Shown here: positions 25,147 to 34,199 of the stretch, in pieces
How the letters are laid out: the number at the start of each line of letters is the position of its first letter
Numbering within the stretch: the stretch's first letter is position 1
Source of the DNA: Enterococcus saccharolyticus subsp. saccharolyticus
GTDB lineage: Bacteria > Bacillota > Bacilli > Lactobacillales > Enterococcaceae
Direction of reading: 5' to 3'
NCBI RefSeq assembly: GCF_029023825.1
Contig: NZ_CP118957.1
Coordinates: 1,883,794 to 1,947,793, forward strand
Length of the DNA: 64,000 nt
Program-made: the position numbers and the translations under genes
Notes under the pieces: model-generated
What the model was told of the DNA's origin: nothing
The model's database searches: none
Seen by the model: only the letters and a program-made list of their open reading frames with translations

Positions 25147-25737
25147 GATAGGCTACAATAAACTAGACAGAAAAGATAAGGTGTGTAAACTATCAGAAAA
25201 CACACTGGAGGAATCATTTCATGTCGCAAAGAAGAGAACGCAGAACCTACACGCAAGAATTTAAACAACAAATGGTCGACTTATTAAATTCGGGGAAACC
25301 AAGAGCCGGCATCATCAGAGAATATGAACTAACACCATCGTCCTTTGACAAATGGGTCCGTCAGGCAAAACAGACAGGTTCATTCAAAGAAGCCGATACT
25401 CTTACTCCAGCGGAAAAAGAGCTTATAGCCTTACGCAAACGAAACCAACAACTTGAGATGGAAAATCAAAGCTGCTCTGGCAAAACGTGATATCTTCGTT
25501 AGTCGTCGCAAAATCGGTCAAATCATGAATAGACAAGGTTGTCCTTATGATAATGCAGTGGCAGAATCAACCTATAAATCATTCAAAGCAGAATTTGTTT
25601 ATCCGAACACATTTGACACATTGAATCAACTCAAACTGCAATTATTTGATTACGTCAATTGGTGGAATTATCTTCGGTTACACGGTTCTTTGGGATACGA
25701 GACACCAATCAGCATTCGAAATCGGATTAGATAACAA
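25147..25737 (+). mobile_element. IS3-family element remnant
   Basis: A probable left terminal repeat starts at 25147 (GGATAGGCTACAATAAACTA), about 75 bases before orfA, as in IS3 relatives. The transposase frames follow with large internal losses. No matching right-end repeat was found in the sequence after orfB, so the right tip is lost or diverged. Upstream DNA from 24917 to 25146 is AT-rich with nothing recognised. Confidence 0.7.
25221..25734 (+). pseudogene. IS3-family transposase OrfA/OrfB, internally deleted
   Basis: OrfA begins normally (RRTYTQEFKQQMVDLLNSG, then a helix-turn-helix with SSFDKWVRQ and a leucine-zipper-like AEKELIALRKRNQQLEMEN). Around 25460 it breaks into the OrfB frame, which keeps a short KRDIFVSRRKIGQIM piece. 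It then jumps to CPYDNAVAESTYKSFK, holding the final DDE Glu, and the natural end HGSLGYETPISIRNR. The middle of the catalytic domain, including both Asp residues, is missing. Inactive. Confidence 0.85.
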
Positions 25738-25915
25738 GCACCTGATTTTTACACTTTATAATTTTTATCAAAAAAAGGGTTACCATTCCATTTTGAGCAA
25801 ACGCACGAGGGATAGATTCATAGCCCTTATTTCTACTGAATTTCAAAATCGAACCATCAGTATTCTTAGGTGAAGCACGCTTGTTAAATTCATTAGTGAA
25901 CTGAAATACGCTCAT
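25727..25915 (-). CDS. short hypothetical ORF, probably truncated
   Basis: 62 codons from the ATG at 25915, which has AAAGGAG upstream and so looks like a real translation start. The first part (MSVFQFTNEFNKRASPKNTD) is hydrophilic and plausible as protein; the tail runs into IS3-remnant flank and looks foreign. I do not recognise it. It may be the N-terminus of a gene interrupted when the IS3 element decayed. Confidence 0.35.
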   Translation of the reverse strand: MSVFQFTNEFNKRASPKNTDGSILKFSRNKGYESIPRAFAQNGMVTLFLIKIIKCKNQVLVI

Positions 25916-26138
25916 TTTTTCTCCTTTCATAATCTATACAAAACACAAAAACAGCCATTATATCAAGCTTTTTAAGTCAAAAATATTGAGAGAAATATTG
26001 GAGAGAAAAGATAAAATAACAACAAAAAAACGGCTTTTTAGCCGTTTTTGAGAGAAAATTGAGAAACTGATGATGAAAATGGTAGATGAAGGCACCCTAA
26101 GATTGTTGATATTGCACCATTTTCATCGAAGATTGGTA
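25916..26138. other. intergenic stretch with one terminator
   Basis: Apart from the hairpin at 26024-26049, I see no gene or clear signal between the truncated ORF and potD. Confidence 0.5.
26024..26049. terminator. terminator hairpin
   Basis: AAAACGGC (26027-26034) pairs with GCCGTTTT (26041-26048), with A and T runs on both sides. It lies 90 bases past the potD stop and can end that operon. Confidence 0.75.
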
Positions 26139-27212
26139 CTATTTCCGATACATCTTCAACTCTAAGAACAAGTCATTGTAAATCCCAACGTATTCTTTCC
26201 CTAAATCTTCATAAACTTCAAGATGTGACATCAATTCATCGGAAGGATAAAATTGTTCGTCCTCTGTTATTTCTTTTGGTAGAATCTCTAAGGCTTTCTT
26301 ATTCGGTGTGGAATAACCAATGTATTCCGCGTTTTGTGCTGCATTTTCTGGTCGTAACATGAAGTTGATAAATTCGTAGGCTCCTTCGACATTTTTGGCT
26401 GTTTTCGGGATAACGATATTATCAAACCATAAGTTTGATCCTTCTTTTGGAATCACATAATGAATGTGCTCGTTTTCTGCCATCATATCGGCTGCTTCAC
26501 CAGAAAATGTGACAGCAACGGCACTTTCTTCATTTGCCATATACATTTTAATTTCATCTGCCACGATTGCTTTCACATTCGGGGTCATTTTACGTAGTTT
26601 TTCGACTGCTTCTTCTAATTCATCGATATTTTTACTGTTTAATGAATAACCTAAACTATTTAAGCCTAAACCAATCACTTCGCGAGCACCATCAATTAAC
26701 ATGATGTTGTCTTTTAATTCTGGACGCCATAAATCGTTCCATGAGGTCATTTTATCTGCATGAATAAATTTATCGTTATACGCAATACCTAATGTCCCCC
26801 AGAAATAAGGAATCGAATAACTATTAGCTGGATCAAAACTTAAATTCAAGAAACGAGGATCAATATTTTCTAATCCCTCAATTTTGGTATGATCTAAGGG
26901 TAACACTAGTTTTTCATCAATCATTTTTTGAATCATATACTCACTTGGAATCGAAATGTCATATGCTGTTCCGCCTTGACGAATTTTGGTGAACATCGCT
27001 TCATTTGAATCAAATGTATCATAATTGACTTTGTATCCTGATTCTTCTTCAAACTTTTTCAATAATTCTGGGTCAATATAGTCGCCCCAGTTATAAATAT
27101 TTAAGACTTGCGCACCGGCCATTCCCGTTGACTTTTCCAATTGACGAACGCCTAATAGTAAAACCACAATAATGATGACGATACCGATAATCAATGATTG
27201 TAATTTCTTCAT
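26139..27212 (-). CDS. potD: spermidine/putrescine ABC transporter substrate-binding protein PotD
   Basis: 357 residues. The mature domain starts LNIYNWGDYIDPELLKKFEE, diagnostic of PotD/PotF, with AYDISIPSEYMI and YSIPYFWGTLGIAYND. The N-terminus is a strongly hydrophobic helix (residues 6-24) with no cysteine, so it is membrane-tethered by an uncleaved or signal-peptidase-cut segment rather than a lipobox. Last gene of the potABCD operon; its start overlaps the potC stop by four bases. Confidence 0.95.
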   Translation of the reverse strand: MKKLQSLIIGIVIIIVVLLLGVRQLEKSTGMAGAQVLNIYNWGDYIDPELLKKFEEESGYKVNYDTFDSNEAMFTKIRQGGTAYDISIPSEYMIQKMIDEKLVLPLDHTKIEGLENIDPRFLNLSFDPANSYSIPYFWGTLGIAYNDKFIHADKMTSWNDLWRPELKDNIMLIDGAREVIGLGLNSLGYSLNSKNIDELEEAVEKLRKMTPNVKAIVADEIKMYMANEESAVAVTFSGEAADMMAENEHIHYVIPKEGSNLWFDNIVIPKTAKNVEGAYEFINFMLRPENAAQNAEYIGYSTPNKKALEILPKEITEDEQFYPSDELMSHLEVYEDLGKEYVGIYNDLFLELKMYRK

Positions 27213-28048
27213 TGTAAATCCGTCACCTCTCTTTTTTGACGATTCTTACGAACACGACGGGACACATTTTCTTGGCTAATGAAATAATAACCAACGACTA
27301 AAATCATTGAGAACAAGAATACTAAAGTACTTAATGCATTGATTTCCAAACTAATCCCTTGTCTTGCCCGAGAATAAATTTCTACAGATAATGTGCTAAA
27401 GCCATTTCCAGTGACAAAAAATGTTACTGCAAAATCATCTAGCGAATACGTAAATGCCATGAAATAACCAGCAATAATTCCTGGCGATAAAAATGGTAAG
27501 ATAATGTTTTTCACTACTTGGAAATTATTTGCCCCTAAATCTCTAGCAGCATCCACCATCGAATCATTCATTTCGCGTAATTTTGGTAAAACCATTAAAA
27601 CAACAATCGGAATACTAAAGGCAATATGTGAAAGTAAAACGCTCGTAAAGCCCAAACTAAAACTACGGAATAAACCACCAATCATCGTAAAGAAAATCAA
27701 GAAGCTCGCACCGATGATAACATCTGGTGAAACCAATAAAATATTATTCAAACTTAATAATGCATTACGTGTTGACCGTTGCTTTGTATAATAAATCGCC
27801 ATGGCACCAAATGTTCCAATCGCTGTCGCAATCAAAGCAGATAAAAAGGCCAACATAAACGTATTCAAAACAATAATTAACAAACGAGAGTCTTCAAAAA
27901 CAGCCGTATAATTATCCCAAGTAAACCCCGTAAAACGATTCATTGTTCCCCCATCATTGAAGGAATAAAAAATCAAATAAAAGATAGGCGTATAGAGCAT
28001 CACAAAAACAACCGCTAAGTAAAGACGAGACCAAGGAAATTTTTTCAT
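27209..28048 (-). CDS. potC: spermidine/putrescine ABC transporter permease PotC
   Basis: 279 residues, six predicted membrane helices. The EAA loop reads MVDAARDLGANNFQVVKNIILP, and FTYSLDDFAVTFFVTG is characteristic of PotC. The start overlaps potB by four bases and the end overlaps potD by four bases, so translation is coupled. A basic C-terminal tail follows the last helix. It forms the membrane channel with PotB. Confidence 0.95.
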   Translation of the reverse strand: MKKFPWSRLYLAVVFVMLYTPIFYLIFYSFNDGGTMNRFTGFTWDNYTAVFEDSRLLIIVLNTFMLAFLSALIATAIGTFGAMAIYYTKQRSTRNALLSLNNILLVSPDVIIGASFLIFFTMIGGLFRSFSLGFTSVLLSHIAFSIPIVVLMVLPKLREMNDSMVDAARDLGANNFQVVKNIILPFLSPGIIAGYFMAFTYSLDDFAVTFFVTGNGFSTLSVEIYSRARQGISLEINALSTLVFLFSMILVVGYYFISQENVSRRVRKNRQKREVTDLQ

Positions 28049-28851
28049 TTTCTACCTCCTTTTTTCTTCTCACCTGTTAAGAGCATTACGACAACCATGG
28101 CGATGATTAACACGACACCTATTGTGGAACCCATACCCCAGTTTTGTGTCACTAAGAAATGTTGTTCAATCGCTGTTCCTAAAGTAATCACGCGATTACC
28201 CCCAATTAAACGAGTTAACATGAATAGGGATAGTGACGGAATGAAAACCGCTTGAACACCACTTTTCACTCCATTTAAAGATAAGGGGAAAATAACGCGA
28301 CGGAAGGTTTCAAAATTATTGGCCCCTAAATCACGACTAGCACTAATTAAAGATGGATTCATTTCTTCTAGCGCATTGTAGATAGGCATAATCATAAATG
28401 GCAATTCAATATATGTTGCGACCACTAAAAAACTAAAGTCTGTAAATAAAATTTGTTGTGGTCCAATCCCTGTAAAAGTCAAGAAACTATTGACACTACC
28501 ATTGATACCAAAAATTCCAATGAACGCATACGCTTTTAATAATAAGTTCACCCATGTAGGTAAAATAATCAGCAATAACCATAAATCTTTATGTTTTAAT
28601 TTTGTTAAAAAATACGCAGTTGGATAACTGATTAACAATGTAATTAATGTGATTAAAAACGCGTACCACACTGAGTTTAAAGTCATCGTTAAGTATTTAC
28701 CAGAAGCAAAATACGTTTGATAATTAATCAACGAAAACTGACCATTCATATCAAAGAATGATTGATAAACAATCATTAAAACTGGTGCAATTACAAATAA
28801 GACTAGCCAAAACATGTATGGAATGGCATAAATCCGTCTGATTTTTGTCAT
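28045..28851 (-). CDS. potB: spermidine/putrescine ABC transporter permease PotB
   Basis: 268 residues with six membrane helices. The N-terminus (RIYAIPYMFWLVLFVIAPV) and the EAA loop LISASRDLGANNFETFRRV mark the PotB/PotH family. It sits between potA (10 bases upstream) and potC (four-base overlap). Together the pair forms the polyamine channel. Confidence 0.95.
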   Translation of the reverse strand: MTKIRRIYAIPYMFWLVLFVIAPVLMIVYQSFFDMNGQFSLINYQTYFASGKYLTMTLNSVWYAFLITLITLLISYPTAYFLTKLKHKDLWLLLIILPTWVNLLLKAYAFIGIFGINGSVNSFLTFTGIGPQQILFTDFSFLVVATYIELPFMIMPIYNALEEMNPSLISASRDLGANNFETFRRVIFPLSLNGVKSGVQAVFIPSLSLFMLTRLIGGNRVITLGTAIEQHFLVTQNWGMGSTIGVVLIIAMVVVMLLTGEKKKGGRK

Positions 28852-28861
28852 TTTCTCCCTC

Positions 28862-29950
28862 CTACTCTTCGTAACTTTCTAGTCGGGCATCAAAATCTTC
28901 TTCCGATTCATTAAAGCGCATTACGTGGATATCTTCAGGTTCAAACGACAAGCCGATTTGGCTACCTTCAACAGCTTTTCTCGTTGAGTGAACCATCCAT
29001 TCATTTTCTTGTTCATCGTAACAAATAATTTCATAATGTACGCCACGGAATAATTGCGTATTGACGCGAACACTTAATTTGCCGTTTTCGATTGATGTCA
29101 AACTTAAGTCTTCGGGACGAATGACGATTTCAACTGCTTCATTCTTACGCATACCACCATCCACACACTCAAATTGTTTCCCAACAAACTCGACTAAATT
29201 GTCTTCAATCATCGTGCCATTGACAATATTACTTTCACCAACAAAATCTGCTACAAAATGATTAATTGGTTCATCATAAATATCAACTGGTGTCCCACTT
29301 TGAACGATTTTTCCTTTATTCATAACAAAGATTTCATCACTCATCGCCAAGGCTTCTTCTTGGTCATGCGTAACAAAAATAAACGTAATTCCTAAACGCT
29401 GTTGCAACTCACGTAATTCATATTGCATGTCTGTACGTAGTTTTAAATCAAGTGCCGACAATGGTTCATCTAGCAACAAGACTTTCGGTTCATTGACAAT
29501 AGCTCGAGCAATCGCCACACGTTGACGTTGTCCTCCAGACATTTCACTGATTTCACGGTTTTCATAACCGCCTAATTGCACCAAACGTAACGCTTCTTTC
29601 ACTTTTGTTTCGATTTCTTTTTTAGGCATTTTTTTTATTTTCAATCCAAATGCGACGTTATCAAATACATTCATATGCGGAAACAGTGCATAATCTTGAA
29701 AGACAGTGTTTACTTGGCGTTGATTGGCAGGTATATCATTAATTCGTTTTCCTTCAAAGAAGACATCTCCTTCGGTCGCCTCAGAAAACCCAGCGATAAT
29801 CCTTAAAATCGTTGTCTTTCCACAACCTGACGGACCAAGCAAGGTATAGAATTTTCCTTCTTCTATATCAAAACTCACACTCTTCAAAATCGTCTCATCA
29901 TCGTCGTACCGCTTCACCACATTACTAAATGAAATGATTGGTTTTCCCAC
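28862..29950 (-). CDS. potA: spermidine/putrescine ABC transporter ATP-binding protein PotA
   Basis: 362 residues. Walker [10 protein letters not shown], signature [15 protein letters not shown], Walker [13 protein letters not shown], and the H-loop [10 protein letters not shown]; a C-terminal TOBE domain occupies about residues 270-350. This is the energy-coupling subunit of polyamine import and the first gene of potABCD. The 247-base gap upstream of it separates this operon from the divergent yhdH-coaBC unit. Confidence 0.95.
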   Translation of the reverse strand: MGKPIISFSNVVKRYDDDETILKSVSFDIEEGKFYTLLGPSGCGKTTILRIIAGFSEATEGDVFFEGKRINDIPANQRQVNTVFQDYALFPHMNVFDNVAFGLKIKKMPKKEIETKVKEALRLVQLGGYENREISEMSGGQRQRVAIARAIVNEPKVLLLDEPLSALDLKLRTDMQYELRELQQRLGITFIFVTHDQEEALAMSDEIFVMNKGKIVQSGTPVDIYDEPINHFVADFVGESNIVNGTMIEDNLVEFVGKQFECVDGGMRKNEAVEIVIRPEDLSLTSIENGKLSVRVNTQLFRGVHYEIICYDEQENEWMVHSTRKAVEGSQIGLSFEPEDIHVMRFNESEEDFDARLESYEE

Positions 29951-30137
29951 TATTCTTTCCTCCCCAAATTGGTTTATTATATGTCCCCATTTCCGAATGA
30001 ACGTTTGGCTTTTGACAAAATTACTACCATATATACATCCATTTTTTTCGTTCTCAGAACATACTGTTTAAGGATAATTTTTTTTGCAGAAAAATACAAG
30101 TATAATCTTTCAATTTAATTGATTTTTTTCCGCAACA

Positions 30138-30177
30138 AAATAATTGAATATGTTATGATAGAGTTATTCAATTATTT
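30138..30177. promoter_or_regulatory. inverted repeat over the promoter of the quinone oxidoreductase-coaBC unit
   Basis: AAATAATTGAATA (30138-30150) and TATTCAATTATTT (30165-30177) are perfect 13-base arms around a 14-base centre. A -10-like TATGAT (30154-30159) lies in the centre, 48 bases before the start codon, so a repressor bound here would block transcription. The regulator is unknown. Confidence 0.55.
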
Positions 30178-30206
30178 TTAGAAGTTTAATTAAAGGAGTG
30201 ATTAAA

Positions 30207-31196
30207 ATGAATCAATTTTTAGCTTTCGAAGTAACAAAAACAGACAATGTTTTTGCGAGAGGAATCGTACGAAAAGAACCGCAAACGCTACCAAATAAGC
30301 ATGTTGCTATTAAAGTCGATTATTCTGACATCAATTATAAAGATGCCCTAGCTTCTTCCAAAGATGGCGGCGTGATCCGCGAGTATCCAAAAATTCCAGG
30401 AATTGATTTAGCTGGAGAAATTATTGAATCTCGCAGTGAACACTGGCATGTGGGGCAAAAAGTCTTGGTCACAGGTTATGGACTCGGTGTTTCTGTTAAT
30501 GGTGGATTTAGCCAATACCAACAAGTACCCGAAGAATGGCTCGTGGCGTTGCCTGACCAATTAACGACAAAAGAAGCGATGATTTTTGGTACAGCTGGTT
30601 TTACAGCAGCTTTGGCTGTCACCAAGTTACTCAAAGATACCCCAAAAGATGGACGCGTGGTTGTCACTGGAGCTTCTGGTGGCGTTGGTAGTGTCGCAAT
30701 TGCTTTGTTACATCGTTTAGGTTATACCAATATCACTGCTGTTTCTCGTAAAAAAGCCGATGTTGCGTGGTTAAAAGATTTAGGGGCAACCGCAATTGTC
30801 GAACCTGAAGAAATTTTACCAGAACAAGTAAAACCATTAAATAAACAACGTATTGCCGCAGTCATTGACAGTGTCGGTGGTGACCTATTAGCTGGCTTGT
30901 TGAGTCAAATCAATTATGGTGGCAGTGTCTTTTTATGTGGTAATGCTGGTGGGCTTCAATTAAATACAACTGTCTTGCCATTTATTTTAAGAGGAATTAA
31001 AATGGTAGGGATTGATTCAGTGAATGTTGAGATGACTGAAAGAAAAGCTACTTGGCAATTTCTAGCTGAGCATCAACCATTGATTGAACAATTACACTAT
31101 CAAGAAGTGGCCTTGATTGACTTAGATGAACCGGTCGATGCTTTATTAGCAGGGACCCATCAAGGGCGCACTATTGTACAAATGGAAGTGAGATAA
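30207..31196 (+). CDS. YhdH/YhfP family quinone oxidoreductase (acryloyl-CoA reductase-like)
   Basis: 329 residues from the ATG at 30207, with AAAGGAG 8 bases upstream; the GTG at 30198 lies within that site. Medium-chain dehydrogenase fold: N-terminal GroES-like domain with SDINYKDALAS and KIPGIDLAGEI, then the Rossmann loop VVVTGASGGVGSVAIALL, no structural zinc cysteines. The family reduces alkenals or acryloyl-CoA with NADPH. The stop overlaps the coaB start region, so it is co-transcribed with coaB and coaC. Confidence 0.9.
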   Translation: MNQFLAFEVTKTDNVFARGIVRKEPQTLPNKHVAIKVDYSDINYKDALASSKDGGVIREYPKIPGIDLAGEIIESRSEHWHVGQKVLVTGYGLGVSVNGGFSQYQQVPEEWLVALPDQLTTKEAMIFGTAGFTAALAVTKLLKDTPKDGRVVVTGASGGVGSVAIALLHRLGYTNITAVSRKKADVAWLKDLGATAIVEPEEILPEQVKPLNKQRIAAVIDSVGGDLLAGLLSQINYGGSVFLCGNAGGLQLNTTVLPFILRGIKMVGIDSVNVEMTERKATWQFLAEHQPLIEQLHYQEVALIDLDEPVDALLAGTHQGRTIVQMEVR

Positions 31197-31933
31197 TGAG
31201 AGTTTTAATTACAGCTGGAGGAACTTCTGAAAAAATCGATGATGTTCGTTCCATCACCAATCATTCTACCGGAAAATTAGGCAGTTTAATTGCCGAAGCA
31301 TTTTTAACGCATGATGTGACTATTGATTATGTGACAACTGCGACTACGCTACGTCCGGCATCAGACAAAGTAAACATCCATGAAATTGCAGGCACACAAG
31401 AATTAGCCGATACGTTGCAAAACTTATTGCAACAGCAACCGTATGATGCTGTCATTCATAGTATGGCTGTAAGTGACTTTACGCCTGAAAAAAGTTTGTC
31501 CCAAGAAGATTTCCTGACAAAAATCAATCAACTAATTGCGCGACAACAACCACTGACAGCCGAAGATCTAACTGTTTTAACAGAAGATACCGCAGCCAAA
31601 GAAAATAAGATTTCATCCAATACCGATCACCTCTTCTTAATTTTGAAAAAGACACCTAAAGTGATTCAACAAATAAAACAATTGCAACCAGCAACTATCT
31701 TAGTGGGGTTTAAATTGTTAGTGGATGTTTCAAAAGAAGAATTAGTCGATGTTGCTCGTCATAGTCTCATCAAAAACCAAGCGGATTACGTTTTAGCGAA
31801 TGATTTAACTTCGATTCACCACGGACAACATGTGGGTTATTTTATCAATAAAGAAGGAACCATCATTGGTGAAGCAACGAGTAAAGAAGCGATAGCTCAA
31901 TTAATTGTCAAAACACTCTTAGACACTCTATAA
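31196..31933 (+). CDS. coaB: phosphopantothenate--cysteine ligase CoaB
   Basis: 245 residues; stand-alone form found in streptococci and enterococci. MRVLITAGGTSEKIDDVRSI starts the Rossmann domain and NHSTGKLGSLIAEAFL is the nucleotide loop. DAVIHSMAVSDFTPEKS holds the catalytic region, LFLILKKTPKVIQQIK supplies the conserved Lys, and VGFKLLVDV follows. It joins cysteine to 4'-phosphopantothenate using CTP or ATP. Its start overlaps the end of the oxidoreductase gene and coaC follows by 28 bases. Confidence 0.93.
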   Translation: MRVLITAGGTSEKIDDVRSITNHSTGKLGSLIAEAFLTHDVTIDYVTTATTLRPASDKVNIHEIAGTQELADTLQNLLQQQPYDAVIHSMAVSDFTPEKSLSQEDFLTKINQLIARQQPLTAEDLTVLTEDTAAKENKISSNTDHLFLILKKTPKVIQQIKQLQPATILVGFKLLVDVSKEELVDVARHSLIKNQADYVLANDLTSIHHGQHVGYFINKEGTIIGEATSKEAIAQLIVKTLLDTL

Positions 31934-31961
31934 TGGAAAAAATGATGAAGGAGAGCTGACA

Positions 31962-32507
31962 ATGAAAAAACGCATTTTACTCGGCGTAACTGGCAGTATT
32001 TCTGCTTATAAATCCGCTGATTTAACGAATGAATTAACAAAATTAGGCTATGAAGTGGATGTGATGATGACGAAAAGTAGTCAAGCATTCATCACTCCTT
32101 TGACCTTGCAATCCTTATCAAAGCGCCCTATTCACACCGATGTCATGGAAGAAATTGCTCCTGATAAAATTAATCATATTGAATTAGCCAAACAAGCTGA
32201 TTTATTTATCGTTGCTCCTGCAAGTGCCAATATGATTGGCAAACTGGCACATGGACTTGCGGATAATTTAGTTTCAACTGTTGCCTTAGCACTACCTTTT
32301 GATGTACCCAAACTCGTTGCTCCAGCGATGAATACAAATATGTATTTGAACCCTTTAATGCAAAAAAATCTTGCTATTTTGAAAGAAGTTGGGTATAAAG
32401 AAATAACACCTCGCCAATCTTTATTAGCATGTGGAGATTTTGGTACAGGTGCGTTAGCAACAGTTGAAACCATTGTCGCACAAATAACGGCGACCTTGGA
32501 AGCATAA
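31962..32507 (+). CDS. coaC: phosphopantothenoylcysteine decarboxylase CoaC
   Basis: 181 residues. Flavoprotein fold: start RILLGVTGSISAYKSADLTN, conserved HIELAKQADLFIVAPASANM with the catalytic His, PAMNTNMYLNP substrate clamp and LLACGDFGTGAL containing the active-site cysteine. It decarboxylates phosphopantothenoylcysteine to phosphopantetheine in CoA synthesis. A GGAGAGC site precedes the ATG. Split CoaB/CoaC instead of one CoaBC protein is typical of lactic acid bacteria. Confidence 0.94.
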   Translation: MKKRILLGVTGSISAYKSADLTNELTKLGYEVDVMMTKSSQAFITPLTLQSLSKRPIHTDVMEEIAPDKINHIELAKQADLFIVAPASANMIGKLAHGLADNLVSTVALALPFDVPKLVAPAMNTNMYLNPLMQKNLAILKEVGYKEITPRQSLLACGDFGTGALATVETIVAQITATLEA

Positions 32508-32521
32508 AGGAGGGTTTCTAT

Positions 32522-33163
32522 ATGAAACAAAATGAAAAAACGTTCCAACTAGTTTTAACGGCGTCTTTCTTAGCCATTTTGATTCTTTTAGCTAGTGTAC
32601 CGTTTTTGGGCTTTATTCCACTGGGCGTCATTAATGCGACGACGTTACACATTCCAGTCATTATTGCCTCAATTATTTTAGGTCCTAAACGGGGAGCATT
32701 TTTAGGTGCTTGTTTTGGTTTAATAAGCATGATTCGTGCAACGATTATCGTTTCACCATTGTCGTTTGTTTTCTCCCCATTCATTACACCAATCGGAGAA
32801 ATGGGCATGGGAAGCTGGAAAGCTGCTTTAATCGCATTTATTCCACGTATTTTAATCGGTGTGGTGCCGTATTTTGTCTATAAATGGTGTAAAAAAGCCT
32901 TTAAAGACCGTGGCAATGCCATTAGCTTGTTCATTGCAGGTGTTTCTGGTGGTTTGACCAATACGATTTTAGTGATGAATATGATTTATTTCTTATTCCA
33001 AAAAGATTATGCTGAAAAAATTGGTGAAGCTGGGAATGCTGTGTATGGGGCAATTATTTCGGTCATTTTCGCTCAAGGAGTTCCCGAATCAATCGTTGCT
33101 GGTATTGCAACAGCCGCCGTTTCAGCCGTGTTGTTAAAATTAACCAACCAACGTACGATTTAA
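32522..33163 (+). CDS. ECF transporter S component, probable pantothenate-specific
   Basis: 213 residues with six hydrophobic helices. GVINATTLHIPVIIASIILG and GPKRGAFLGACFGLISMI are typical of ECF S components in the pantothenate (PanT) group, and GMGSWKAALIAFIPRI follows. No ATPases or T component are adjacent; group II ECF systems share these from another locus. Position directly behind coaB and coaC (14 bases) supports uptake of a CoA precursor, inferred to be pantothenate. AAGGAGGG ribosome site. Confidence 0.82.
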   Translation: MKQNEKTFQLVLTASFLAILILLASVPFLGFIPLGVINATTLHIPVIIASIILGPKRGAFLGACFGLISMIRATIIVSPLSFVFSPFITPIGEMGMGSWKAALIAFIPRILIGVVPYFVYKWCKKAFKDRGNAISLFIAGVSGGLTNTILVMNMIYFLFQKDYAEKIGEAGNAVYGAIISVIFAQGVPESIVAGIATAAVSAVLLKLTNQRTI

Positions 33164-33180
33164 AGTTACATTTATTCATA

Positions 33181-33231
33181 AAAAATATCCGAACGAGAGA
33201 TGGTATTAGCGCTTCTCGTTCGGATATTTTT
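33181..33231. terminator. terminator hairpin, member of the ATCCGAAC repeat family
   Basis: AAAAATATCCGAACGAGA (33181-33198) pairs with TCTCGTTCGGATATTTTT (33214-33231): 18 perfect base pairs. Shared by the convergent S-component and murB genes. Confidence 0.85.
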
Positions 33232-33234
33232 ACT

Positions 33235-34143
33235 TTATTGTTCTTCACCAATAATGCGTACTTCTGGTTCTAAGGTTACATCAAATTTTTCTTTAATAAC
33301 AGCTTGGATATGCGCAATTAATTCCACATAATCGGTTGCTGTCGCCTGATTAATATTCACAATGAATCCGGCATGCTTCTCAGAAATTTGAGCGCCGCCC
33401 CATACCAGACCTTGAATCCCTGCATCTTGAATCAATTTCCCAGTAAAATGTCCTTCTGGTCGTTTAAATACACTACCACATGAAGGGTATTCTAAAGGTT
33501 GTTTAGATTCTCTTAAATACGTCAATTCTTCCATTTGTTTTTTAATCGAAAGTGGTTCGCCATTTTCTAACGTAAAACGCGCAGTTAAGACGATCCCTTC
33601 CATCTCTTGAATGATACTATGACGGTAACGAAAATGCATGTCTTCTCTGGTTAACGTACGAATCGATCCATCTGGAAACAAGACATCACATGACGTAAAG
33701 ACATCATTGATTTCGCCACCATAGGCCCCCGCATTCATAAACACGGCACCACCGATGCTGCCAGGAATTCCACAAGCAAATTCCAAACCAGTTAAAGACG
33801 CATCTAACGCCGCATAACTTGTATCAATTAAACGGGCTCCTGCTTCAACTTCAATCAACTGATCGTTTACTTGAATTTGATTCATTTCTAATAACATAAT
33901 CACGACACCACGGATACCACCGTCACGTACGATTAAATTACTCGCATTTCCTAAGACTAACCACGGGATGTCTTCTTGACGACAATAATTAACTAATGCT
34001 TCAACTTCTTCTCTGTTTTTTGGAAAAGCTAAAATATCTGCTGGTCCACCTGTTTGTGTAAATGTATAATTCATTAATGGCTCATCTTTTAACAATGCTA
34101 TTTCAGGGAATTGATTAATAATTTCTTCCTTTTTCACTGACAA
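33235..34143 (-). CDS. murB: UDP-N-acetylenolpyruvoylglucosamine reductase MurB
   Basis: 302 residues, type IIa. FAD-binding blocks [19 protein letters not shown] and [16 protein letters not shown]; then [29 protein letters not shown] and the catalytic Ser in [11 protein letters not shown], with the final Glu in LEPEVRIIG. It reduces the enolpyruvyl group to form UDP-MurNAc. Stand-alone gene with a GGAGCG site. Confidence 0.95.
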   Translation of the reverse strand: MSVKKEEIINQFPEIALLKDEPLMNYTFTQTGGPADILAFPKNREEVEALVNYCRQEDIPWLVLGNASNLIVRDGGIRGVVIMLLEMNQIQVNDQLIEVEAGARLIDTSYAALDASLTGLEFACGIPGSIGGAVFMNAGAYGGEINDVFTSCDVLFPDGSIRTLTREDMHFRYRHSIIQEMEGIVLTARFTLENGEPLSIKKQMEELTYLRESKQPLEYPSCGSVFKRPEGHFTGKLIQDAGIQGLVWGGAQISEKHAGFIVNINQATATDYVELIAHIQAVIKEKFDVTLEPEVRIIGEEQ

Positions 34144-34199
34144 ACGCTCCTTCTTCTCAACGTCTTGTCCATTTTAACACGTTCTTCACAAACTGACTA

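Noticed and set aside
25735-25760. Right terminal repeat of the IS3 remnant
   Set aside because: The sequence after the orfB stop has no convincing complement of the left end, so a full element was not claimed.
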